From Loripinus fragilis (lineage: Eukaryota > Mollusca > Bivalvia > Lucinida > Lucinidae), in assembly GCA_964019695.1 (NCBI GenBank), contig OZ026520.1, positions 93,562,913-93,626,912 on the forward strand: a DNA stretch of 64,000 bases, in the 5' to 3' direction. The position numbers were made by a program, and so were the translations under genes. A model generated the notes under the pieces. That model saw only the letters and a list, made by a program, of their open reading frames with translations, ran no database searches and was not told the origin of the DNA. Shown piece by piece: positions 1 to 11,200 of the stretch; within the stretch, counting starts at the first letter, position 1; the number at the start of each line of letters is the position of its first letter.

Positions 1-480
1 TCCAAGAGTTATGAGTGACCTTGTTACTTTTTCAATGTGAAAGAAAATTGCATACATATTTACATTTTTGTGGTAGCTGTTGTAACTTCCTAGAGCTATA
101 AGAAATCCCAGACAAAGGCTATAGTTCAAGAAAACCACATACCTATAGACATTATTGTGTTAATGGTTGTAACTTCCTAGAGCTATACGTAATCCCAGCC
201 AAGGTCACAGCTAAAGAAAAATGCATACCTGTAGACATTATTGTGGTGACCGTTGTAACTTCCAAAAGCTTTAAGTAATCCCAGCTCAGGTTACAACTTA
301 AGAAAATGGCATATCTATAGACATTATTGTGGTGACCGTTGTAACTTCCAAAAGCTTTAAATAATCCCAGATCAGGCTACAACTTAAGAAAATCGCATAC
401 CTATAGACATTATTGTGGTAACGGTTGTAACTTCCCAGAGCTATAAGTGATCCAAGTCCAAGGCCATAGCTAAAGAAAAT
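1..480. repeat. 86-bp tandem satellite, about 5.5 units
   Basis: The motif GTTGTAACTTCC recurs at 79, 166, 252, 338 and 424, a period of 86-87 bp. Each unit also carries a 'TAGACATTATTGTGGT' segment and an 'AATCCCAG' segment. Units differ by several substitutions. The array is open at the left window edge, so its full length is unknown. No coding potential is visible. Confidence 0.9.
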
Positions 481-779
481 CTGTGTGACAGCATCTATCC
501 AGACCTAAATAGTAAACTATGAATTATAAAGGACTTAGGCTTATATGGCATATAAGACTGTAAAAAATAACCAAACGTAGTGACCACTCAGTATTAAATA
601 TTGATATCAGCAAGGGTAATAATTGAAATCTTTTAGGAGCTTTAGCTGCTGTCTATGCTAAGATAAACACATTTTCTTTTTTGTGTGTTTTATGTCACAC
701 CCTATCAATATGTGTTGTTCATTTGTTTATGTAAATGTGTATGTGCAATACTGTATGGGCATTGAAGCAACAAAACCCG

Positions 780-1000
780 TCTTTGGGGTTTCAACTGGGT
801 CATACTAAAACCAGCCAGCTCAGTACAGATAATAGCTAGAAATTTGAAATTTTGTAAGTAGCAAGTTTGGATATGATACGTTCCAATAAGTGAATAGCAA
901 AGGCGCTGATCAAACTGTGCGGATGCGCAGGTTTGTCTCCGTCTTTGTTGTTCTAAAACCCAGAAGACAGGTTTTCCAGCAATGAGACCCATGCATCATT
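780..1000. repeat. Dispersed repeat family G, copy 1
   Basis: A 220-bp stretch running from GTCTTTGGGGTTTC through CTAGAAATTTGAAATTTTG and CGGATGCGCAGG to GACAGGTTTTCC. Related copies lie at 8455-8698 and 36115-36342. The family is non-coding and of unknown class. The short hairpin around GCGGATGCGCAG is the best conserved part. Confidence 0.6.
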
Positions 1001-1202
1001 TAATTTGCCTTTTTTTGGTTCTTAAGTATTCTTTATGAAGACATGTGAGACTGTAGACGGTTGCCTTTAGTTTGTTGATTTATTACGTTATAGTATATGT
1101 TAGTAGCTAGTTGATCAGAATAATTATATTCCATTTAGTATGTTATGTAAGCTGTAATATAGGAGTATGGCAGTATATTTAAACATGTGGACATAAACCA
1201 TA

Positions 1203-1720
1203 GTGTCCAACATGAGCCAGGCCCATGAAAATTACAAAGTAAGTAAGGGTGCAAAGATCAGGTATCTATACAATCAAGTACCACACCTGACCCAGGATAC
1301 CAATGGGAAAGTGATAAACTTACAGTTAGACACCACAAACGAGAGCCAAGAGGTCAGCCCTTTCCAGCAGATGACAACAAAGCACATATAAACAGACGCA
1401 CACAAAGACATAGCAAACACAAGACAGAACAAAACATAAAAGATCCACAAAAGAAGTACCGCCTTGGAATGGTAAGTAAAATATTTTACTGAAGGGCTTA
1501 AACCAGTTTAACGGCGCCAACATCACCCTTAATTCAGATGTGGATCAAGACACATAGATATTTGGTTTGCATGAAAGACCCCTAACCTATCAATGCATCA
1601 TCTCCTAAAACATATAAATCAAGATACAACAAGGAGATAAAGCAAAGATAAGGACTCAACAGTAAATAAAACTGAATACCGGAGCAAAAGAAATCCAACA
1701 GGTAAACCCCTGTGGGCCAA
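1203..1720 (-). repeat. Dispersed repeat family R (about 500 bp), minus copy
   Basis: This is the reverse complement of a family that also occurs at 23140-23640, 47280-47530, 52720-52960 and 63530-64000, with fragments at 10850-10955 and 25190-25330. Landmarks are ATCAAGTACCACACCTGACC, GAAGTACCGCCTTGGAATGG and ATAAGGACTCAACAGTA. Short open frames inside it are not conserved between copies. The transposon class is not determined. Confidence 0.75.
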
Positions 1721-2158
1721 AAGCAAGAGAGCAAAAATAATTTTTAATTCTAATTTTGGCAAAGGATATTGAGAAATTGCATAAATATCGGAAAAGTTCA
1801 AGCTTTACCATTTAATCAGATATCTTGCCGCATATACTATTCGATTTTTCCCCATTAAATGATATGCAATAAACTGCGGTAACGAAAATGCGATGTTTCC
1901 GTTCTTAAAGTACAGGGATAAACTTCCCACTAATTTATCAAAATGATTTTTTCACACATTAAGTTTTTATGAGAATTCATGATTATTCCATAAGCATGAA
2001 ATAAAGTCACTAAATATTATAATAAATAAAGAATAAGACCATGAAAAACCGCATGACAGAAAACTGTTTGTAAATATGATTGTGGTATTTCCTGTTCATA
2101 CTCACTTTTTCATATTCAAAAATACAAACTAAATATGATCTTGAGATTGCTTACTTAC

Positions 2159-2293
2159 ACTTGAGTTCCTAATTTTGTCAAAGTCTGGTAGAAGATAAAA
2201 GCTGATGCCATCCAGGGCCCCTGGTAACGTCACTCCTCGTATCAGCAGTATTGACATCAAAATATAAGGGAAGATTGCTGTGACATACACCAC
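2159..2293 (-). CDS. SLC6 transporter coding exon 6 (TM5, extracellular loop 3)
   Basis: 135 bp, 45 codons, starting in phase 0 after acceptor TTGTAG and ending at donor GTAAGT. It encodes [20 protein letters not shown], then [10 protein letters not shown] and LPDFDKI, the TM5 and pre-TM6 pattern of GAT-type carriers. In relatives the next exon begins VW.DAA.QIFF. I found no such exon between 1 and 2158, so the gene continues beyond the left edge. Confidence 0.93.
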
Positions 2294-5200
2294 CTACAAT
2301 ACATACAGGTCCATTAAAAAAGTTATTTCACTACGCAATATTTCAAAAGTTTTTTCACATTTTTTATACTTTAATGGTGTATGTTTTACCATACATGTAA
2401 TTTAATAATCATGCAGTTTTATTTCTATAAATCATATCAACGTATAATCAGACAGAAGTATATAAATATTTAATACATTCCAATAAAAACACAACAACAT
2501 ACTTAAATACTTTCCAATTAAAACACAAAAACATACCTGTACGCCCACATAATAAAGTCAGTATTCGTTGCACCTCCCCTTGCGTAATTAGATCTGCAAT
2601 TCTCCTTGGCATAGAATTGTAAATTTCTTCCTGGAAAATTGGTGCTACACTATATCACGCTTCACATACTCGCTTCCACATCTTTTCTTTTAAACACAGC
2701 AGTTGGTTACCAACCTCTTTCTTCATTATAATCAAAATGTTCTCTCTGGAATTCATTTTTGGTGAATTCCCTGGCCATTTCAGATCGAGTACTTTGTTAT
2801 ATTCTAGGAATGTTCTAAGTTTTTTAGAATTATGGATTGTCACAATATCATGCATAAAGATATAACCCTCCTGCAGGAACACAAAACATTCACACGATCT
2901 GCATTTTACAGGCATCACAACCAATGACATTGTCGTGTTTGGCGCAAACAGAATGAGATATACCATGCTGAGTGTATTCAGACAAATTTAAGATCGCCAG
3001 TAAGTGTACAAGTCTGAGGAGCCATTAGCAGCAGAAGCATAGTAAGAAAACGTGCAAAGATAAAGAAGCATGTCTCGTCTGAGAAAAGTAAATGGTAACA
3101 TGGATAGTGCAAAATACCAGATTGATATTATTCATGATATTAAAATGACATGTTAATGCATTGTGTTCCCACATCTGCCGCCATGCCATAACTCTAAAAG
3201 TACTGGAACATTCAAAGAAAGTAAAGGAATGACCATTCTTGAATGACCAGGGAATTCGCTAGACATGAATGTGATAGAATATAATGATGAAATTAGCTAC
3301 CAAATGCTGTGTTAAAAGAAAAGATGTGGAAGCGAGTATGTGAAGCGTGGTTTAGTGTAGCACTGAACGTCCAGGAGGAACTTAACAATGCAAAGCCAAG
3401 GCAAATTGCAGATCTTATCAAAGCAAAGGGAGATGCAACGATATACTGACTTTATAATGTAGCGTACACTGTAATTGTGTTTTCATTGGTATGTATTTAA
3501 AGTATATTGTTGTGTTTTTCATTTGTCTGATTATACGTTGATATGATTTATAGAAACAAAATGGCACGAGAATTAAATAACATGTATGGTAAACATAGAC
3601 CATTTATGTGTAATAAAAATGTTAAAAAACTTTTGAAATATTGCATAGTGAAATAACTTTTTTAATGGACCTGTAGTTATATTTAACTTAAATCTAATCA
3701 AACAAACACACAGCTTAAACAGAAATGCACATCAAAATGCATATGCATCAGGAAAAATAAGCATTTCACCCACAATTTTTAATGCAAGCTTGAAAATCAT
3801 ATAAAAATGTTCTTGATAAAGTAAGTTTTCATTTAAACCCAGAAGAATACATAATTGCATTCTGAACACAAAAAATCTTAGTAAGGTGCGTATAAGCTTT
3901 ATTATAGTCTTAACCATGCAGTTTTCAGTACATATGATTCTCTCTATGCTGTGTTTGTCATAAAAGCAAAATGTGACGTAAGTTATATTTCAAATCTTAT
4001 TTATCTGATGTTTGCATATGTAATGAGGAGGTTATAACGTCATTAACGCACAGATATGGCAGCCTCCATTAGAGGGTAATTGACAAGATGAAATAGTTAT
4101 TACTTCTTTTTTTCATGTCAGATTTTGCTAAATCAGTGTTTGATAAACATTGTTTTTTTCGGTGAAGATTTTCCTTTTAAAGATAAGGACGAAAAATAGC
4201 GCATAGATCTATTTAGAAAGTAAATATGTCCATTTTAATGGACCAGTATCAGTTAGCTGCAGAGGTCTTGACAAATCAACTAGGAATCCATCAATTTCAT
4301 ATATTTTGAGATTGGACACTCATATTTTGTTGATTACCATATTTTATTTCTGAGCATTGAATACGTATAATGACATAACATGGCGTCCTTATAACGTAAC
4401 TATCCTCTACTTTGTCAGCCAATATTTTATGAATGTTAGATTGCTAAACAAAACAATGGGTAGAAATTAAAAGGCATGTCATTCAATTAAAACATTGTTT
4501 TGACAAAACTATAAACGTCATTTTTTATTTTTGTGTCATTATTTACACTAGAAATTTGTTAGATCTTCCTGTAAAGCAGGAGTTTTGAGAGAGAACATAA
4601 ACAACTTGTGTGTGTTTAAAAGTGATCAAGTCAGAAAAACAGGATTTATCCCGCCAATATCTTCATGGTGAATACTGGTCCCAATGAAATATTAACATTT
4701 TGTCATAACTAGATTAAATTGTCATCCTGGTGACTTGTGACTGTTAGTCTGCTGTGACTTCCTCACGGTATTGTGGGTTGGTCTGCGGTGTGTGATTGTG
4801 GTAGTCTTAATTTTGTGGTATTTCTTGATCATATTCACTTACCTTTTAATGCATATAATAATTTATAAACGACTGGTACAACTATATAGAATACCTTTCC
4901 AGTCCATTTAATTCCTTTCCATATACAGAAGTAACACATAATCCAGACAAGCAGTAGACATAGAGCCACCTGCCAACGTATATGGCCTGGCTCATCGATA
5001 CCATCTGATATCTCTAATACGTGTCGTCTGAAAATATAGACAAAAATAGACTCATAAACTTAAGTAACACATGTTCCAAGGAGCAAATAAGGAGAGAGAC
5101 ACTTGCCAGCATATGCATGTATAATTAACCTGGCTTATTGATACCATCTGATACCCCAAATACGTGTCGTCTGAAAACACAGACAACAATCCCAGTAAAC

Positions 5201-8200
5201 ATACAAAAGTGGACCACTATCAGCCCAATTTAAATGGCGTTTTGCTGGTGGGCTGACAGTGGTCAGAGATTGTATGGTGCCTGGGATAGACTCACATACA
5301 AAAGTAACACATGAGCCAGGGAGCAAGTAAGGAGAGAACCACTTGCCAACGTCAATAACATGACTATTTGATACCCTCTTACGTATATCCCCAATACTCC
5401 ACCTCGGAAAATACATACAATAATATATACATATACAGAAGTAACACATGGCTCAGACAAGCAGTAGAAAATGAACACTTGCCAATGAAAACCTTACCTA
5501 TATAAGATGAATAATTTGTCATTTTACCAAAGACCCAGGACGACATTACCTGACAAGGGTGAATAATAAACAGTGCCAGTCAAGCGTCTTGGGACGTTTG
5601 TGCTCTGTCAGTTATGCTTATAAAAATATATATAAAATAAATAGTGATATCTCAAAGTAAATACTTGATAGTTTTCTTGAAAAGAACTTGTTTGATTGCG
5701 TTCTTCTTGTGCTTTGTCAAAATGGTAATAAAGAAATTATAAAAATAATATTAGTATCTCGAAGCAGATACTTAATGTTGTATTTGTAAAGAACTTTTTT
5801 TCAGATAGCGACCTTTTCATTTATTTATTTATTTATTTATTTATTTTGGGGGGAGAGAACTAAGAGAATGGCTCATAATTCACAGACAGGAAGAGGCCAA
5901 AACACTACATAAGCCACTGATGGCCCAGCCAAAGACAAGCACTACCAGGCACCAACCCAAACGTGAAAGTTTAAGGTTGATTTCACTTTTGAAATGGTGC
6001 CTGATCCACCATAGTGAGATTATAGAGGGGACCATATAAAAAACACATGTGGGTTTACATCAATGTAACATTTAATCTGCTATCCAAAGCCCAATTGTTT
6101 ATAATGTTTATCTCTTTAATTCATCAGGGGATAATACTTTCCAATAATTCTTTTGAATCTATGAAAAACTAAATCATCACAAAATATTGGTTCAGACCAG
6201 GGATGGAGCGAGTACTAAGAAAAAGTACTCGAGTAAGTACAGAGTACTGACTGTTTTGAAAGTACTCGAGTAAGTACTGAGTACACATTTTGTAAATGTA
6301 CTCAAGTAAGTACTGAGTACTTTTCTAAAGTACTCATGAGTACATCTGAGTACTATGAGTACTATAAAGTATGCAATGAAAATTTAAGACAAAAGCCAAA
6401 TTAAATAACTAATCAGGCTGCAAATATTTATAATATTTACAAGCAAATACGTAGTAGTGACATCTAAGATTCAATAGATAAAATCTGACACAAGTTATTA
6501 AGCATTTAAGCACTAAATAAAACAATTGCTGATTCTGCAAACTGCAGATCCGAGCCGCCTCATCTGAATCTACAGTGTTTTTTCTTCTAGATTTTGATTT
6601 TTGCGCTTTATGTGATGAGCTTGAGATTTTAAGGATTATATTATTTTTGATATTTTTATTCATAAATATTTGGACACCAAAAATTATTGACAGAATTGTC
6701 TGAAAAAGTGATTAGCATGTTTCACCAATGCATACATGTACATGTCAGAATGCAGATCAAATGTCAAACAGTGTAGACTATTATCAGACTGCTCCTGATC
6801 TGGGTGTGCACTGTTTGCTCAGGTATATATCTGTCCCAATATTTGGGGTAAATACAGTGTCTTATTTTGCAGCAAGTGTGACAAATACTACAATATACTA
6901 ATTAAAGTACATTGTATTAATCCAAAATAGTGTTGCTCCTGGCCAATTATATGCATCATTAGGCATTTCATCAAGTCCATTGTTAATAAAGAAGTCAATG
7001 TGGCCACACTAACCTAAAAAAAGCTTTATAGGTAAAACACACTCTTTCTAAATATTAGGATATGGCTAAAAAATTAACAAGCCACTTTTATGAAAAACAG
7101 ATGAGGCAGGCACTGGCAGGTTTTTTATTTTTCATAACACAAAATTATGAGGCCACTTTTTTTCAAGTCTGAAAAAAGACAGATGAAAGGCATTTCAAAC
7201 AGATTAGGGAGGACCTGGGAAACAATTAACTTTTTTCCCTATCTGATTAAAGTTAAAAAAAAAAGTACTCAGTGGTACTCGTAATGTACTCATGAGTACA
7301 GGGTTTTTTGTAACAGTACTTAAGTAAGTACGATTACTTGTACTCATGAAATTCGCTAAGTACAGAGTACAGCTAAGTACTGAAAAAAAGTACTCGAGTA
7401 AGTACGAGTACAAGTACGAGTATGAGTACTCCATCCCTGGTTCAGACATTGTTGCAGAAGAGTTTTTAAACCAACATCATGATTAACAATCAACTTTGAG
7501 TTTTTGTAATATAATTTAGAAAATGCTTTATGGGTTTCATGAAATCACTACCCTTAGAAACATGCTCTCGCAAAAATAAAGCTGATATAAAAATCACATT
7601 AGCCTTAAAATCAAATGTTTTATGTTGATTCCCGTTGTTGTTTAGCTTTAAGGTAGAAATACATTTCTATGATTTGAATGCTGAATTCAAAAATTGTGCT
7701 CTGTGATTCTTCCTCACGGTGCCGTGGGTTGGTCTTCAGTGTGTGATTGTGGTATTTCCTGATCATACTCACACTTATTTTTTTTGGCATTTCTCAGATA
7801 ATGATCAGTTATTACTACCTGGCTTAAAGAAGATACAAATATATAAAGATAAGTTTTTAACTATAGCTAATTATTAATATCACCAGCAGCCATCTTTTCT
7901 AAAATATGTAGATTCATGGTCAGTGTTTATCAGTCATTGTGCAAAAGCTCTATTTTTGTTTGAACGTTGATTTTAGGCCTAGCTTTGTGAAATACATGTA
8001 GTTGTTACGGCATTTCTAGTTCTGCAATCATTTGGCAAAATGCCTTTTCTTATGTGTTCCTGCTTGCATAACACGATATGTCTTCCTTTTGATGCCAGTT
8101 GGTGTGTTATTGTGGCATTACCTGGTCATATTCGTGTGCTATTTTGTATCTTTACAATGATTACCTTATTCACATATGGACCTCATTGCATGGAAATTTG

Positions 8201-11200
8201 AGCCATGACATGAGATTTCCAACAATGTGGTATGTGCGACCAGCAAAGCCTCAGATCAGCCTGTGCATACCCGCAATCTGATCAGAGCCTTTGCTAGTCG
8301 CTTGAGTATTCTATGATTGTTAAGCTACTGACTGAATACCATTTGGAGTTCCTAAGCTTAAAAGAATACTGCACAGGCACGTCTGAGTCTACACTTGTCA
8401 AATGCCACATTGTTTGAAATCACATGTCACGGCTCATATATATGTATCTATATATAGGCCTCATCGCAAGGAAATGTGTTTTCGGTGTTTGTGACAAGGT
8501 ACGGCTCAATCCAACCAGTCCAGCTTCAGAGACTAGCTAGAATATTGAAATTTTGCATGTCGCAAGCACTTGTCATATACTTCCAAGATTGTGAATAACA
8601 AAGGCACTGAACAGCCTTTGCGGGTGAGCAGCCTGGTCTGCTACTTTGTTATTTGCATACAAATAGTCAGATTTTCTCAGGTCAGGGCCCATATAGAAGT
8701 TAACTTACTCCCAGAATTCCCTGACCGGCGATTGGTACCGGCTACCATCATAAAACTGTTTACATGTAAACCCTGTATTGTTAGCTAGAACTTCAGTCAA
8801 ATTCAGATCTTCTGTTTTATTAACGTAGAATTTGTAACTGGTGCCATTTGTACATCTGTAAAATTAAAATAAATGCTACAAAATTTCAAACAGAGAGCAA
8901 ACAATATATGAATAATGGTCATCCTACATTTCGTATTATAGTTTACTCCGCCCCTTCCTGTGCTTCACAACCAATCAGTTTGCCCAGAAATTTAAAGCTT
9001 TGGCCAACTTAATCGCATATCTTGTCAATATTTGTAATATCTATTAAGTAAAATCATTGAGTTATTAAGTAAATCCGTTAAGTGGACAATGCAACCATTT
9101 CCAAAGGAGCAGTCAGAAAGGGTAGGAGAAAACTTTTAGTATGTCATAGATCATATAATACAATTATATAGGAATTAATCTCTTTATATTTGTAATATAT
9201 GATCTATAACCAATACTCAAGTTTAACTATTTCGAAAAAGTTTAAACAAACTTCATAAACTATTCTCTATCTTAAATATGTGTCAGTCCATTCTTATTCT
9301 ATTGTTTAAAACGAATCTGGATTCCTATTGCACAATTAAATAGAAAAGTAAATCCATTTATACAACAGCTGGTGGCTTCAAAACTCAAATAAAGCAGAAC
9401 TTATGGACTATGTATCAGATCTACAAGTGTATATGCAACTTGTTTCCTAGGAGCTAATGTGAGAAAGTAGTATGTTCTTTATGAATATGCAAACACATTT
9501 AATTCATTGTTTATTGTTGCTCCCATTGTGTGTGGGGTTTTGTGTTTGGCCCTTGCTTTATTATGCAGTACTTAGTGGCCTTTCTAGTTTTCCACACTTC
9601 TCACTGAGGACTGCTTTACTTTAATTATGTTATTGATGGCGTGTGACTGTTGGGGTTCTCTTCCTCCCGGTGCTGTCGGTTGCCGTGTAAGAATTATACC
9701 ATGGCTTGTCCGCCTGTACGTGGAGATAATCCACGAGCTTTAGCGAGTGGATTGTCTTACGTACAGGTGGACAAATATGTTATAACTGTTTTATACCACC
9801 AACATCAGTGTAGACCTTGCATATCATGATATACTTCGTGCGAAAAGTGGAAAGGGTGGTATAATGTTTGTGATTATGGCATTTCCTGGTCATACTCACT
9901 TGCCTTGCTTTTTAAGGGTTTCAATTGTGTCTGTTTTGATGCTTTACATCCCAGTCAACAATGTTTCAGTCATATTGGGACAATTTCCTGTCTTTCTGGG
10001 TTGAACCAGTACTGAGCAGTGAAGAAAATATCCTGCTCAAGATCACAACACAGTGACTCCGGATTCTCGAACTAGCAATCCTAACGCTATTTCAGCTGAA
10101 CCAATGCGTAAATGGTTTCAATACTTTAGACGCGAAAAGAACACAGTAAAATGTATTTTATTTTTTAGGTAAATGGTGCAATGGATTGATCAGACTCGCT
10201 TCCACCTACCTGTAAGGCAATTTGTCTCTATCATAATTAGACATACACTTGTCTGTATTCCATACGTTGTCACAGTATTTCCATGGCAACAGACTGGTAA
10301 AGGACGAACATAAGTAGAACACAGCCCACGCCAATATAACTATATAGTATATATTCAACCAGGCGGCCATCACTGCTGCAGCATACCCAACACCTAGCAA
10401 TTAGAAGAAATAGGTAACAGACTGGTAAAGGACGAACATAGGTAGAACACAGCCCAGGCCAATATTACTATATAGTATATATTCAACCAGGCGGCCAACA
10501 CTGCTGCAGCATACCCAACAGAAATAGGTAACAGACTGGTAAAGGACGAACATAGGTAGAACACAGCCCAGGCCAATATTACTATATAGTATATATTCAA
10601 CCAGGCGGCCATCACTGCTGCAGCATACCCAACACCTAGCAAGTAGAAGATCTGGATACCAGTTAACAGGTACTTTGGCAAACAGTAAAGACCAAGATGA
10701 GACTAGTGTAGACCATCTAGGGTCTGCACTGTTTGCATAGATAAAAACCATCTTCAGGAGCATAAATGCATCGTAATTTAGAAACAAAATTCTGTGACCC
10801 CTTAAATATATAAAAAAATGCAATATTATACTTATTTTAAAAAAGAAAGAGGGCAAAGATCAGAAATCGATACAATCAAGCACCACACCTGACCCAGGAT
10901 ATTAATGGGAGAGTGACAACGTCACAATTAGACATCACAGTTGAGAGCCAAGAGGTCTTGCTAAAACTTGCTAGAAAAAGTGTTAAGCCCTTATGTTGTC
11001 ATTTTGCCTTCACTACTGAAATGACTCATTGTGTGGAATGATTCTTCAATTTCTCAGGATATAAGGTTGGGTTTTGTAGATTCACTCACTTTTCAGAGGA
11101 TTCTATTTTTGTATGTTTTGATATTTCATGCGAATTGCTTACTGGTATTAATAGATTATTGAGCAATATCAAGGCTTAATTTGTTTTCTTAAGGACGCAA

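Noticed and set aside
4853..4894. Read-through extension of exon 5 beyond GTATTC
   Set aside because: The frame stays open to a later GTAAGT, but family proteins continue with VVY.TA.FPY, which exon 6 supplies directly after AAG|GTATTC.
5135..5478. Two overlapping frames of 104 and 71 codons
   Set aside because: Out-of-frame readings of decayed exon 5 copies. No family resemblance.
10401..10856. 151-codon frame over the exon 3 copies
   Set aside because: It reads the duplicated TM3 segments in the wrong frame. The real frame is GVGYAAAV...IYYIVILAW.
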